A DNA stretch of 64,000 nucleotides from Mesorhizobium sp. CA14 (GCF_020165195.1 NZ_JAIUHR010000001.1:124001-188000); one strand, 5' to 3'; counted from the stretch's first letter, positions 16,613-24,937 are shown. Program-made: numbers and translations. The notes: generated from the letters alone by a model not told the origin.

Positions 16613-18187
16613 TCACGTGAAGGCGTCGGCCATCGAGCCCTTCTTCTTGGCGATGAAATCCTTCAGCGCCTCGTCGATGGCCGGATCGAGATGGGGCGCC
16701 TCGTAGCTTTCCAGCCAGCGGCGTGCGAGCTCGTTGGCGCGCTGCGGCGCGGTCTTCTCGCCTTCGGCCAGCCACTGCTCGTAGGAATTGTTGTCGGCGA
16801 TGTTGGAGCGGTAGAAGGCCGTCTGGAAATTCGCCTGGGTGTGGTCGCAGCCGAGATAATGGCTGCCCGGGCCGACCTGGCGGATGGCGTCCAGCGCCTG
16901 GCCGTTTTCGGACAGGTCGACGCCCTCGGCAAACTTCTGCTGCATGCCGAGCTGGTCGATGTCCATCATGAATTTTTCGTAGCAGGAGGCGAGACCGCCC
17001 TCGAGCCAGCCCGCCGAATGCAGCACGAAATTGGTGCCGGCGAGAATCGTCGAGTTGAGAGTGTTGGCGCTCTCATAGGCCGCCTGCGCGTCCGGGATCT
17101 TGGAGGCGCAGAGCGAACCGCCGGTGCGGAACGGCAGGCCGAGCCGCCGCGCGAGCTGTGCCGCGCCATAAGAGACCAGCGACGGCTCGGGCGTGCCGAA
17201 GGTCGGCGCGCCGGACTGCATCGAGATCGACGAGGCGAAGGTGCCGAACAGCACCGGCGCGCCGGGCCGGATCAGCTGCGTGAACGAGGCGCCGGCGAGC
17301 ACTTCGGCCAGCACCTGCGTCAGCGTGCCGGCAACCGTCACCGGGCTCATCGCGCCGGCCAGGATGAAGGGCGTGACGATGCAGGCCTGGTTGTGGCGCG
17401 AATAGACTTTCAGCGCCCCAAGCATGGTCTCGTCGAACACCATCGGCGAGTTGGCATTGATCAGGCTGGTCAGCACCGTGTTGTTCTCGACGAAGTCGTC
17501 GCCGAACACGAGCTTGGCCATCGCCACCGTGTCCTCGGCCCGCTCCGGCGCCGTCACCGACCCCATGAACGGTTTGTCCGAGTAACGGATATGCGCGTAG
17601 ATCATGTCGAGGTGGCGTTTGTTGACCGGCACGTCGACCGGCTCGCAAACCGTGCCGCCCGAATGGTGGATCGACGGCGCCATATAGGCGAGCTTCACGA
17701 AATTCTGGAAATCCTCGATCGTCGCGTAGCGGCGGTTGCCGTCGAGGTCGCGCACGAAGGGCGGGCCGTAGACCGGCGCGAACACGGTCGCATTGCCGCC
17801 GATCTGCACCGAGCGCTCCGGATTGCGCGCATGCTGAGTGTAGATCGAAGGGGCTGTCTTCAACAGCGAGCGGCAGAGGCCCTTGGGAAAGTGCACGCGC
17901 TCGCCCTTGACGTCGGCACCTGCTTCCTTCCACAGCGCCAGCGCCTCGGCGTCGTCGCGAAAGATGATGCCGATTTCTTCCAGCACCGTGTCGGTGTTCT
18001 TCTCGATCAGCGCCAGGCCCTCCTCGTTGAGGACCTCATAGACGTTGATCTTGCGCTTGATGTAGGTGAGCTGGGTGCCCGGGCCGCCGCCCGATCGGGC
18101 CGCCCGGCGTGCCGCCGCGCCGCCGCTGGCGCCGCGCCCACGCCGTGCGTTTGACGCTTCCTGGTCGACTGCCGCGTTCTCGCTCAT
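16613..18187 (-). CDS. MttB-family (non-pyrrolysine) corrinoid methyltransferase
   Basis: The full-length 524-residue member has a ~40-residue Gly/Ala/Arg-rich N-terminus, then the family barrel: YAPxYGPPF-like FAPVYGPPFVRDLDG, FNVKLAY-like NFVKLAYMAPSIHHSGG, IVTPFILAGAMSPVTVAGTL, SGAPTFGTPE, HSAGWLEGG and VGPGSHYLG. No TAG is in frame, so it is not a pyrrolysine TMA enzyme; glycine betaine or another quaternary amine is more likely by family knowledge. The start has AGGAAG nearby. It is divergent from the corrinoid protein gene at 18459 with a 271-bp shared control region, which makes that protein the probable methyl acceptor. Confidence 0.92.
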   Translation of the reverse strand: MSENAAVDQEASNARRGRGASGGAAARRAARSGGGPGTQLTYIKRKINVYEVLNEEGLALIEKNTDTVLEEIGIIFRDDAEALALWKEAGADVKGERVHFPKGLCRSLLKTAPSIYTQHARNPERSVQIGGNATVFAPVYGPPFVRDLDGNRRYATIEDFQNFVKLAYMAPSIHHSGGTVCEPVDVPVNKRHLDMIYAHIRYSDKPFMGSVTAPERAEDTVAMAKLVFGDDFVENNTVLTSLINANSPMVFDETMLGALKVYSRHNQACIVTPFILAGAMSPVTVAGTLTQVLAEVLAGASFTQLIRPGAPVLFGTFASSISMQSGAPTFGTPEPSLVSYGAAQLARRLGLPFRTGGSLCASKIPDAQAAYESANTLNSTILAGTNFVLHSAGWLEGGLASCYEKFMMDIDQLGMQQKFAEGVDLSENGQALDAIRQVGPGSHYLGCDHTQANFQTAFYRSNIADNNSYEQWLAEGEKTAPQRANELARRWLESYEAPHLDPAIDEALKDFIAKKKGSMADAFT

Positions 18188-18458
18188 GATCGTGCTTCCT
18201 ATAACTTGGCCTGAATTGGCTGGGGCGGCCCATCGTCGCCGCTTCTTGCCGGATCGTAGCCATGCACCCTATTGGAAACGGCCAGCCAGCGCCAACGCCT
18301 GTCGCAAAATCGACAAGAAAAGCGCCAATTTTTCAGTCGCTTTCCTTTTGCGGGAAGTCGCAAATCAGCTATGGCTAGCTTGCCCTCGCGGGTTAGGTAT
18401 TGGCGCATCGATTTTTAGGCTGCCGCAGTCATTCCGAGCAGCAAGGAGCCCGAGAAAA
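18188..18458. promoter_or_regulatory. Divergent mttB/corrinoid-protein control region with TGTCGCAAA motifs
   Basis: The region contains GTCGCAAA at 18301-18308, GTCGCTTTCC at 18336-18345 and TTTGCG-ggaagt-CGCAAA at 18347-18364. The same half-sites recur before the GlxA-type regulator gene (33225-33244) and the 39-kb flavoprotein gene (41710-41718). They are candidate sites for an AraC-type regulator controlling both divergent genes. No firm -10/-35 boxes were assigned. Confidence 0.45.
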
Positions 18459-19157
18459 ATGTCCGACGACGAGATCATCCTTTCCGAGCTTTCCGACGAG
18501 GAGCTTGTGCAGCAGATGCATGACGACCTCTATGACGGGCTTAAGGAAGAAATCGAGGAAGGCACCCACATCCTTCTCGAGCGCAATTGGGCGCCCTACA
18601 AGGTGCTGACCGAAGCGCTGGTCGAAGGCATGCGCATCGTCGGCGAAGACTTCCGCGACGGCATTCTGTTCGTGCCGGAAGTGCTGCTCTCGGCCAACGC
18701 CATGAAGGCCGGCATGGCCATCCTGCGTCCGCTGCTCGCCGCCACCGGCGCGCCGAAGCAGGGCAAGATGGTGATCGGCACCGTCAAGGGCGACATCCAC
18801 GACATCGGCAAGAACCTTGTCGGCATGATGATGGAAGGCGCCGGCTTCGACGTCATCGACCTCGGCATCAACAACGCGGTCGAGAAATATCTGGACGCCA
18901 TCGAGCAGCACCAGCCCGACATCATCGGCATGTCGGCGCTGCTCACCACCACCATGCCCTATATGAAGGTCGTCATCGACACGATGAAGGAAAAGGGCAT
19001 CCGCGACGATTATGTCGTGCTGGTCGGCGGCGCGCCGCTCAACGAGGAATTCGGCAAGGCCGTCGGCGCCGACGCCTATTGCCGCGACGCCGCGGTGGCG
19101 GTGGAGACGGCCAAGGATTACATGAAGCGCAAGCACAACGTTCGCGCTTCCGCCTGA
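18459..19157 (+). CDS. Methyltransferase cognate corrinoid protein (MttC/MtgC-like)
   Basis: This 232-residue protein has a helical cap domain (~1-95) and a Rossmann-like B12-binding domain with GDIHDIG (His114 as lower axial cobalt ligand), a central IIGMSALLTTTM and a VLVGGAPL block, the DxHxxG...S-L...GG pattern. It carries the methyl group between an MttB-type or other donor enzyme and an acceptor methyltransferase. ATG 18459 follows an AGGAG Shine-Dalgarno; the frame is open upstream but that part is in the promoter. It is divergent from mttB, and its only other plausible partners in the window are the MeTHF methyltransferase (24938) and the homocysteine methyltransferase (10468). Confidence 0.93.
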   Translation: MSDDEIILSELSDEELVQQMHDDLYDGLKEEIEEGTHILLERNWAPYKVLTEALVEGMRIVGEDFRDGILFVPEVLLSANAMKAGMAILRPLLAATGAPKQGKMVIGTVKGDIHDIGKNLVGMMMEGAGFDVIDLGINNAVEKYLDAIEQHQPDIIGMSALLTTTMPYMKVVIDTMKEKGIRDDYVVLVGGAPLNEEFGKAVGADAYCRDAAVAVETAKDYMKRKHNVRASA

Positions 19158-19183
19158 TCCAAGGCATCAGGATGGATCGACAG

Positions 19184-19213
19184 AAAAGCCGCGCCTTGCA
19201 GCGCGGCTTTTTT
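19184..19213 (+). terminator. Rho-independent terminator after the corrinoid protein gene
   Basis: The stem AAAAGCCGCGC/GCGCGGCTTTT has a 6-base loop and runs into six T residues, 26 bases after the stop codon. Confidence 0.9.
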
Positions 19214-19241
19214 GTTCCCAGATGATAGGCGGGGCTGCCGA

Positions 19242-19376
19242 TCAGTTGACGGTGTCTTTGACCGCCCTTGCCGTCGATTTGACATCCTTGCCGACGCCCC
19301 GGATGGTGTTGGCGCAGGCGGTGAGTGCAAGCGCGCAGGCCAGGATGGCGATCGGCGCGATGCGTAGCAGTTTCAT
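19242..19376 (-). CDS. Entericidin A/B family small lipoprotein
   Basis: This is a 44-residue protein: MKLLRIAPIAILACALALTAC, where the LTAC lipobox gives lipidated Cys21, then ANTIRGVGKDVKSTARAVKDTVN. The GVGKDVKSTARAV pattern is typical of entericidins. It would be an outer-membrane or inner-membrane anchored amphipathic peptide, associated in other bacteria with envelope stress. It starts only a few bases from the divergent DUF1638 gene. Confidence 0.85.
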   Translation of the reverse strand: MKLLRIAPIAILACALALTACANTIRGVGKDVKSTARAVKDTVN

Positions 19377-19381
19377 GAACG

Positions 19382-20071
19382 GTGTCTCCCTCGACAGATA
19401 TTAAGCCCCGCAGCGAAAGCCGGCCCGACTTGGTCAAAACGCAAAAAACGGAACCGAATCAAACAGACAGGCTGCTCGTCATCGCCTGCGGGATGATTGC
19501 GCGCGAAGTTTTGGCCGTCAAGCAACGGCTAAAGCTCGACCATCTCGAGCTGACCTGCCTGCCGGCCGAGTTCCATTTCTATCCGGACCGCATCGCGCCG
19601 GCGATGGACAAGGCGATCGAAAAGGCCAAAGCGGAAGGCTACCAGCACATCTTCGTCGGCTATGCCGATTGCGGCACCGGCGGCCTGCTCGACCGCGTCA
19701 TCGAGAAGCACGGCGTCGAGCGCATGGCCGGGCCGCATTGCTTTGCCTTCTACCAGGGCATGGACGCCTACGCGAAGGTGGCCGATGACGACATGATGTC
19801 GTTCTACATGACCGACTTCCTCTGCCGCCAGTTCGACGCCTTCTTCATCAAGCCGCTCGGCCTCGACCGGCATCCGGAGTTGATCAAGGATTATTTCGGC
19901 AACTACGAGAAGCTGATCTATCTCGCCCAGACCGACGACCCGGAGCTCGACAAGGTCGCCGAGAAAGCCGCCGCCATGCTCGGCCTCACCTATGAGCGCC
20001 GCTCGACCGGCTATGGCGACCTGACGAGCGAACTGGCACGGGTGGCACAGGGCGCTGCCCAAGACGCCTAG
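19382..20071 (+). CDS. DUF1638 domain protein
   Basis: This protein of up to 229 residues has the DUF1638 pattern: RLLVIACGMIAREV, ..HLELTCLPAEFHFYPDRI, IFVGYADCGTGGLLD, GPHCFAFYQG. GTG 19382 is the longest start but lies 5 bases from the divergent entericidin gene; TTG 19430 (13 residues before the domain) may be the real one. DUF1638 genes recur beside MttB/corrinoid genes in bacteria and methanogens; the biochemical role is unknown to me. The position behind the corrinoid gene supports an accessory role in methyl transfer or corrinoid handling. Confidence 0.8.
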   Translation: MSPSTDIKPRSESRPDLVKTQKTEPNQTDRLLVIACGMIAREVLAVKQRLKLDHLELTCLPAEFHFYPDRIAPAMDKAIEKAKAEGYQHIFVGYADCGTGGLLDRVIEKHGVERMAGPHCFAFYQGMDAYAKVADDDMMSFYMTDFLCRQFDAFFIKPLGLDRHPELIKDYFGNYEKLIYLAQTDDPELDKVAEKAAAMLGLTYERRSTGYGDLTSELARVAQGAAQDA

Positions 20072-20074
20072 CCT

Positions 20075-20986
20075 TCAGGCCTCCTCCAGCGCGGCAAGCA
20101 CGTCGGCGAAGGTGGTCCTGCAGACGAAGCCCAGCCTCTCCCTCGCCCGCGACGGATCGTAGACGCGGTCGATCGAAGAGAACATCGTCCAACCTTTGCT
20201 CCCATAGAGCCTGGGATAATCGGGAAAATAACGCGCCACCACGGCCGGCGCGTCGGCGATCAGCTCGGCGCAATCCTGCGGCCGGAACGGTGTCGGCGCA
20301 GAGATGATGAAGACATCGAAGCCCAGGCTTGGCGCCTTCTCCAGCGCCGCGACATGGGCTTCCGCCGCATCCTCCGCCGTCAGCCGGCGGAACAGCAACT
20401 CGTTGGCCTTGGTGTTGGCGTCTGATTGCTCGATCGCATGCGCCATGTCGTCCGCTTCGGGAAAGAAGCGAGCCGTGCGCAGCACCACGACTGGTAGTCC
20501 GTGCTCAAGGTGATAGAGGCGGCACAGATGCTCGGCCGACAGCTTCGTCACGCCATAGATGTTGCGCGGCTCCGGCGACATCTCTTCCGTCAGCCAGGCG
20601 GCCTTGCGCGCGCCGCCCTGGAAACCGGCGCGGATTGCCTGCGAAATCATCAGCGACGTCGTCGAGGTGAAGACGAAGCGCTCGACGCCGCAGGCAACCG
20701 CCGCGTCGAGCAGGTTCAGCGTCCCCTGGACGTTGGTCGCGACGAAATCCGTGTTCTCGAAATGCTCGATGTTCGGCTTGTGCAGCGCGCCGCTATGAAT
20801 GATGGCCTCGATTTGATTGTCGCGGACAGTTCCGAAGACCAGCTCGCGATCGGTGATCGAGCCGACGACTTGCGTGCGCGCCGAGGCAACCGGATCGAGA
20901 CCGAACACCTCATGGCCGAGCGCTTCCAGTCGTGGCTGAAGCGCGCTGCCCAGCCAGCCGGACGATCCCGTGAGCAATATCCGCAT
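20075..20986 (-). CDS. NAD(P)-dependent epimerase/dehydratase family protein
   Basis: The 303-residue extended-SDR protein has the nucleotide motif TGSSGWLG (6-13), TSTTS (~108), and the catalytic YGVTK pair (~144-148). It belongs to the UDP-sugar epimerase-like group, but the substrate cannot be named. It is convergent with the DUF1638 gene (3 bp apart) and shows no link to one-carbon metabolism. Confidence 0.8.
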   Translation of the reverse strand: MRILLTGSSGWLGSALQPRLEALGHEVFGLDPVASARTQVVGSITDRELVFGTVRDNQIEAIIHSGALHKPNIEHFENTDFVATNVQGTLNLLDAAVACGVERFVFTSTTSLMISQAIRAGFQGGARKAAWLTEEMSPEPRNIYGVTKLSAEHLCRLYHLEHGLPVVVLRTARFFPEADDMAHAIEQSDANTKANELLFRRLTAEDAAEAHVAALEKAPSLGFDVFIISAPTPFRPQDCAELIADAPAVVARYFPDYPRLYGSKGWTMFSSIDRVYDPSRARERLGFVCRTTFADVLAALEEA

Positions 20987-21006
20987 CGATCAAACCGCCA
21001 TTTTCT

Positions 21007-21110
21007 AGAGCATGATGCCGAAAAGTGTGGAGCGGTTTTCGGACGACATCATGCTCTATCTCTTTGATTTAGAGCCGGATTCAGATTTCAGGTCGACCCG
21101 ACCTGAAATC
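21007..21110. repeat. Rhizobial intergenic mosaic repeat (AGCATGAT type)
   Basis: The outer arms AGAGCATGATG/CATCATGCTCT (21007-21017, 21047-21057) and inner arms CCGAAAA/TTTTCGG form one hairpin. It is followed by a second perfect 12-base hairpin, GATTTCAGGTCG-acc-CGACCTGAAATC (21084-21110). The first unit has a close relative at 28393-28441. Confidence 0.8.
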
Positions 21111-21223
21111 ATCTGGCTCTGGCTCATGCTGTTAAGCATGGATGACAGGCGATGGCGAACCGGTAAGTTGTGCGCTCGTGATGGAAAAAATTGTTCCAGC
21201 CATTGATTGAGGAAACGCATTTC

Positions 21224-21798
21224 ATGATGCCTCGCCTGCTTTTTGCCGCCCTCGGCCTCATCGCCCTCACCTTGCCCGCCCATGCCGACGGCGAAGTGCA
21301 GAAGCTGATCACCGCCGCCGACAAGACGCGACTGGATAGATACGGCGAAACGCGCAAGGCGGCTCTCGATGAGGCAAAAGCCGGCGATCCGTCCGAGGCC
21401 AAGCAGTTGGACGAACTGCTCGCCAGACCTCTCGTCGCCTTCTCCGACAAGGACCTCACCGGAAACTGGAAGTGCCGCACCATCAAGGCAGGCGGCATCA
21501 GTCCGCTCGTCATCTATGGCTGGTTCAAGTGCAAGGTCACAGACGACGGCTCGGGCTGGCGGCTCACCAAGGTTAGCGGCTCGCAGCGCACAACCGGCCG
21601 CTTCTTCGACGACAACGAGAAACGCGCCATCTATCTCGGCTCGTTCTCGGTCAATGACGACAAGGCCAAGCCCTATGGCAGCGGCCCCGAAAGCGACCAG
21701 GTCGGCTACGCCTTCCGCAACAGCGCCACCGAATGGCGCATCGAATCCCCGCGCCCTATTACGAATCGAAGCTCGACATCATGGAATTCAAGCGCTGA
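21224..21798 (+). pseudogene. DUF4893-type secreted protein, frameshifted near the 3' end
   Basis: The signal peptide MMPRLLFAALGLIALTLPAHA leads into a ~170-residue periplasmic domain (LTGNWKCRTIKAGGISPLVIYGWFKCKV.., RTTGRFFDDNEKRAIYLGS.., QVGYAFRNSATEWRIE) of the DUF4893 family. Around 21747-21757 the frame changes: the next frame reads PYYESKLDIMEFKR and stops at 21796-21798, the natural-looking end, whereas the original frame runs on to 21862 with an unrelated tail. A single lost base explains this. It may be a real mutation or a sequence error; the protein could still fold because only ~15 residues are changed. Confidence 0.65.
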
Positions 21799-21885
21799 AC
21801 CGGTTGCTGAAACGCCTGACAGAGGGTTTTGGGCACACCAAGGATTAACCCGCTCCGCATAGCATGCGCCCGATTTTCATAGCGG

Positions 21886-22677
21886 GTGCTTGCCGTGGCA
21901 GCGTCGGACTCGAATACGCAACCGATCGTGGTCGTCACTGAAGGTGGCCCGCATATCTGGGCCATCGTCAATGCGCTTGCCGACCGCGTCGGTCCCGTCA
22001 GCGTCATCCTCGAATCCGCTGAATCCAAAAAGCGCCTGCTCATCGGCCGCGCGCGACGCCAGGGCTGGATCTCGGCCATGGGCCAACTCGGCACGATGGT
22101 GCTGACCAGGCTCGGCAAGCGGTTCCTGGCCGGTCATGCCGAGAAACTTATCGCCGAGGAGAAGCTCGCGACCGAGCCGCGGCAGGGCCAGACGATCATC
22201 CATGTGCCTTCGGCCAACGGGCCGGAATGCCTGAAAGAAATCAACAGCATCAAACCTGGCGTCGTGCTGCTTGCCGGCTGCAGGCTGATGTCGAAGGATA
22301 CGCTGGCAAAGATGCCTTGCCCGGTGCTCAACTATCACGCCGGCATCGCGCCGAAATATCGCGGCATGAATGGCGGCTACTGGGCGCTGGCCTGCGGCGA
22401 TCAAGGGAATTTCGGCACCACCGTGCATCTGGTCGATGCCGGCGTCGACACCGGCGGTGTGCTGAAGCAGGCGCGCGGCAGGCCCAAGACCGGCGACACG
22501 ATCGCCAGCTACGCGCTGCGGCAGGCAGCCTTTTCGCGCGATATATGCGTCGCGGCGGTCGGCAATGCGCTAGCCGGCAGACTGGAAACGATCGATCCGG
22601 GCCTACCGTCGAAGCAATGGTATCACCCGACGATCTGGTTCTACCTCTGGACCGGCCTGACCAAGCGCGTCTGGTGA
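21886..22677 (+). CDS. Formyltransferase-family protein
   Basis: The 263-residue protein has the formyl_transf_N hallmark PCPVLNYHAGIAPKYRGMNGGYWAL (Asn-His-catalytic region) and a later FGTTVHLVDAGVDTGGVLKQ. Relatives use 10-formyl-THF to formylate an amino group, often of a nucleotide sugar or small amine. It lacks the C-terminal domain of Met-tRNA formyltransferase, so it is not Fmt. The start is GTG 21886 (or GTG 21895). The nearness to folate genes suggests, but does not prove, a link to the formyl-THF pool. Confidence 0.75.
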   Translation: MLAVAASDSNTQPIVVVTEGGPHIWAIVNALADRVGPVSVILESAESKKRLLIGRARRQGWISAMGQLGTMVLTRLGKRFLAGHAEKLIAEEKLATEPRQGQTIIHVPSANGPECLKEINSIKPGVVLLAGCRLMSKDTLAKMPCPVLNYHAGIAPKYRGMNGGYWALACGDQGNFGTTVHLVDAGVDTGGVLKQARGRPKTGDTIASYALRQAAFSRDICVAAVGNALAGRLETIDPGLPSKQWYHPTIWFYLWTGLTKRVW

Positions 22678-22812
22678 TCAGCCGGCAACCGATTCCAGCA
22701 TTCGCTTTGCGTCATGGCCAGCGTCGCTTTTGAAGGCGCGCGCGTCGTCCCATAACAAGCGGCCCAACCACGCATGCGGCAATGCTCCATGACTTCGAGG
22801 AGTTGAGAATTC

Positions 22813-23115
22813 ATGGCCGATCTGATCGTCGTCTACTGGCGCGATATCCCAGCCCAGGTCATCGTCAAGAAGGGCCGGCAGAACGCCAAGCGCGAATTGC
22901 CGCTGCGCTTCACCGAGGCGATCGACATGTGCGCCATGCGCACCGGCGCCGGCGGCACCGACGACTATCTGGCGGAATGGCGCAAGGCCGACCCGGTCCC
23001 GGTCGGCGACGATATCGAGGCCGAGGTAGAGAAGGCCTATCAGGAACTCGACGCGAAATATGACCGCGAGCGGCTGGTCGCTCTGGTCAAGGCTGGCGGG
23101 AAAGAAAATGTCTGA
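22813..23115 (+). CDS. PF13769 'virulence factor' small protein in the MetF cluster
   Basis: This 100-residue soluble protein begins MADLIVVYWRDIPAQVIVKKG, a pattern assigned to the PF13769 'virulence factor' family. It follows GAGGAG and overlaps the MetV-like gene start by 8 bp (23108-23115). Despite the name, its constant place ahead of MTHFR_C/MetF genes suggests a part in methylene-THF reduction; that is an inference. Confidence 0.75.
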   Translation: MADLIVVYWRDIPAQVIVKKGRQNAKRELPLRFTEAIDMCAMRTGAGGTDDYLAEWRKADPVPVGDDIEAEVEKAYQELDAKYDRERLVALVKAGGKENV

Positions 23116-23704
23116 GCAACAGCCGACGGTTACCCAGGCCACCTTGGTCAAAAAGGCAGCGCCGAAATCCGACTACAAGCCCGCCGACGTGTCGCCGCAG
23201 CGGCGCGTCCAGCGCACTTTTGCTGTCAGACTCTGGTCCATCCGGCACTCGCGATTGCTCGAATGGTTCTACGGCCGCTTCGCCGACGCCTTCCTGCTCC
23301 TGCACCCTTTGTGGAAGGGCATCGGCTACAGCCGGGTCGAAGCCCCGGTGAAATTCATCGAGAAGCGCGTCAAGGGCTTCATGTTCGACTGCCGCATGTG
23401 CGGCCAGTGCGTGCTCTCCTCCACCGGCATGTCGTGCCCGATGAATTGCCCGAAGCAGCTTCGCAATGGCCCTTGCGGCGGCGTGCGCGCCAACGGCAAT
23501 TGCGAGGTCGAGCCCGACATGCCTTGCGTCTGGGTCAAGGCCTGGGAAGGCTCGCGCAACATGGTGCATGGCGACAAGATCCTGACCGTGCAGAAGCCGG
23601 TCGATCAGTCGCTGCGCGAAACCTCGGCATGGCTCAGGGTAACGGCGCAGGCGGCCGCAGCGCGTGAAGCCCAGAACCCGCAGAACACCGGAGCTTCAGC
23701 ATGA
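23108..23704 (+). CDS. MetV-like Cys-rich MTHFR C-terminal domain protein
   Basis: The 198-residue protein has a Cys-rich core, C95-x2-C98-x2-C101, C110-x3-C114 (SCPMNCPKQLRNGPCGG), C123, C132 and C140, matching the MTHFR_C (PF12225) domain of MetV. In acetogens MetV is a Fe-S/zinc subunit partnered with the flavoprotein MetF. The next gene, metF, starts inside its stop codon (ATGA), so equal production and complex formation are expected. Electron donor for this aerobic version is unknown. The frame extends upstream to 23060 but ATG 23108 fits the family start. Confidence 0.85.
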   Translation: MSEQQPTVTQATLVKKAAPKSDYKPADVSPQRRVQRTFAVRLWSIRHSRLLEWFYGRFADAFLLLHPLWKGIGYSRVEAPVKFIEKRVKGFMFDCRMCGQCVLSSTGMSCPMNCPKQLRNGPCGGVRANGNCEVEPDMPCVWVKAWEGSRNMVHGDKILTVQKPVDQSLRETSAWLRVTAQAAAAREAQNPQNTGASA

Positions 23705-24795
23705 GCGTCCGCCACCAGCGCGACGAGAACCCGGCCGGCATCCATCTGCCGCTCGATCCCCTGCCCGGGCATACTTCGCGCGGCCGGCTGGAGCGCGTGC
23801 TGCGCCGCGGCGAGTTCGCGGTGACAACCGAGCTCAACCCGCCCGACAGCGCCGATCCCGAAGACGTCTACAACCGCGCCAAGATCTTCGACGGCTGGGT
23901 CGACGCCATCAACGCGGTCGATGCCTCGGGCGCCAACTGCCACATGTCCTCGGTCGGCATCTGCGCGCTGCTCACCCGCATGGGCTATGCGCCGATCATG
24001 CAGATCGCCTGCCGCGACAAGAACCGCATCGCCATCCAGGGCGACGTGCTGGGCGGCGCCGCGATGGGCGTCGCCAATATGCTGTGCCTCACCGGCGACG
24101 GCGTGCAGGCCGGCGACCAGCCCGGCGCCAAGCCGGTGTTCGACCTCGATTCCATGTCGCTGCTCGAAACCATCCGCATCATGCGCGACAACGGCAAGTT
24201 CCTGTCCGGCCGCAAGCTGACGACGCCGCCGCAGGTTTTCCTGGGTTGCGCGGTCAATCCCTTCGCTCCGCCCTACGACTTCCGCCCGATCCATCTCGGC
24301 AAGAAGATCGCCGCCGGCGCGCAGTTCGCGCAGACGCAGTATTGCTTCGACGTGCCGATGTTCAAAGCCTTCATGCAGAAGGCGCGCGATCTCGGCCACA
24401 CCGAAAAGCTCTTCCTGCTCTGCGGCGTCGGCCCACTCGCTTCCGCCAAGACCGCGAAATGGATCCGCTCCAACGTGCCGGGCATTCACATCCCCGATGC
24501 GGTGATCAAGCGGCTGGAAGGCGCGCAGGATCAGAAGAAGGAAGGCAAGCAGCTCTGCATCGACATCATCAACGAGGTGAAGGAAATCCCGGGCGTCGCC
24601 GGCGTCCATGTGATGGCCTATCGCCAGGAGGAATATGTCGCCGAGATCGTCGATGAATCCGGCGTGCTGAAAGGCCGCCAGCCCTGGAAACGGGAGATCC
24701 GCCGCGACGATCAGATCGTCGCCGAACGGCTCGACCACATACTGCATGACGAGATTACCGAAACCCAGGTGGATATGGTCAAGACCGCGCACTGA
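23701..24795 (+). CDS. metF: Methylenetetrahydrofolate reductase flavoprotein of the MetV-dependent type
   Basis: The 364-residue protein has a MetF barrel: VTTELNPPDSADPEDV near the start, then NCHMSSVGICALL, MLCLTGDGVQAGDQPGAKPVFDLDS and a QYCFDVPMF block. It interconverts methylene-THF and methyl-THF. It is coupled by an ATGA overlap to the MetV-like gene, and together with the PF13769 gene forms a three-gene unit. It could work in the oxidative direction to take methyl-THF made by corrinoid demethylation into the C1 pool, or reductively to feed methionine synthesis. Confidence 0.85.
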   Translation: MSVRHQRDENPAGIHLPLDPLPGHTSRGRLERVLRRGEFAVTTELNPPDSADPEDVYNRAKIFDGWVDAINAVDASGANCHMSSVGICALLTRMGYAPIMQIACRDKNRIAIQGDVLGGAAMGVANMLCLTGDGVQAGDQPGAKPVFDLDSMSLLETIRIMRDNGKFLSGRKLTTPPQVFLGCAVNPFAPPYDFRPIHLGKKIAAGAQFAQTQYCFDVPMFKAFMQKARDLGHTEKLFLLCGVGPLASAKTAKWIRSNVPGIHIPDAVIKRLEGAQDQKKEGKQLCIDIINEVKEIPGVAGVHVMAYRQEEYVAEIVDESGVLKGRQPWKREIRRDDQIVAERLDHILHDEITETQVDMVKTAH

Positions 24796-24796
24796 T

Positions 24797-24841
24797 GTAT
24801 GTCGCCCAAAGTGGGAACCGGTTTTGGGGCAACGACACACA
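24797..24841. repeat. Intergenic repeat with TGTCGCCCAAA/TTTTGGGGCAACGACA arms
   Basis: An imperfect hairpin lies around AAAGTGGGAACCGGTTTT. That 18-base centre is shared with the repeat at 28393-28441, while the outer arms resemble those at 29784-29827, so this element is a chimera of two repeat types. Confidence 0.65.
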
Positions 24842-24899
24842 TGAACTTAGAATCTAAGGGCGCGGACGGCACGCATTCACTTGAACCAAATCAGATAAC

Positions 24900-24921
24900 G
24901 ATATAAAGAAGTCTTTATATC
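24900..24921. promoter_or_regulatory. SahR-type operator candidate (perfect 22-bp palindrome)
   Basis: GATATAAAGA-ag-TCTTTATATC, exact dyad symmetry over 22 bases, ends 16 bases before ATG 24938. It is the same element as 10419-10440. Position close to the start suits repression. The assignment to SahR rests on memory of the ATAAAGA-nn-TCTTTAT type motif. Confidence 0.7.
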
Positions 24922-24937
24922 CCGACGGAGAGATTGC

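Noticed and set aside
16613..18187. Possible pyrrolysine (amber) codon in the MttB paralogues
   Set aside because: Both frames are continuous without TAG, and no pyl genes are in the window; they belong to the non-Pyl branch.
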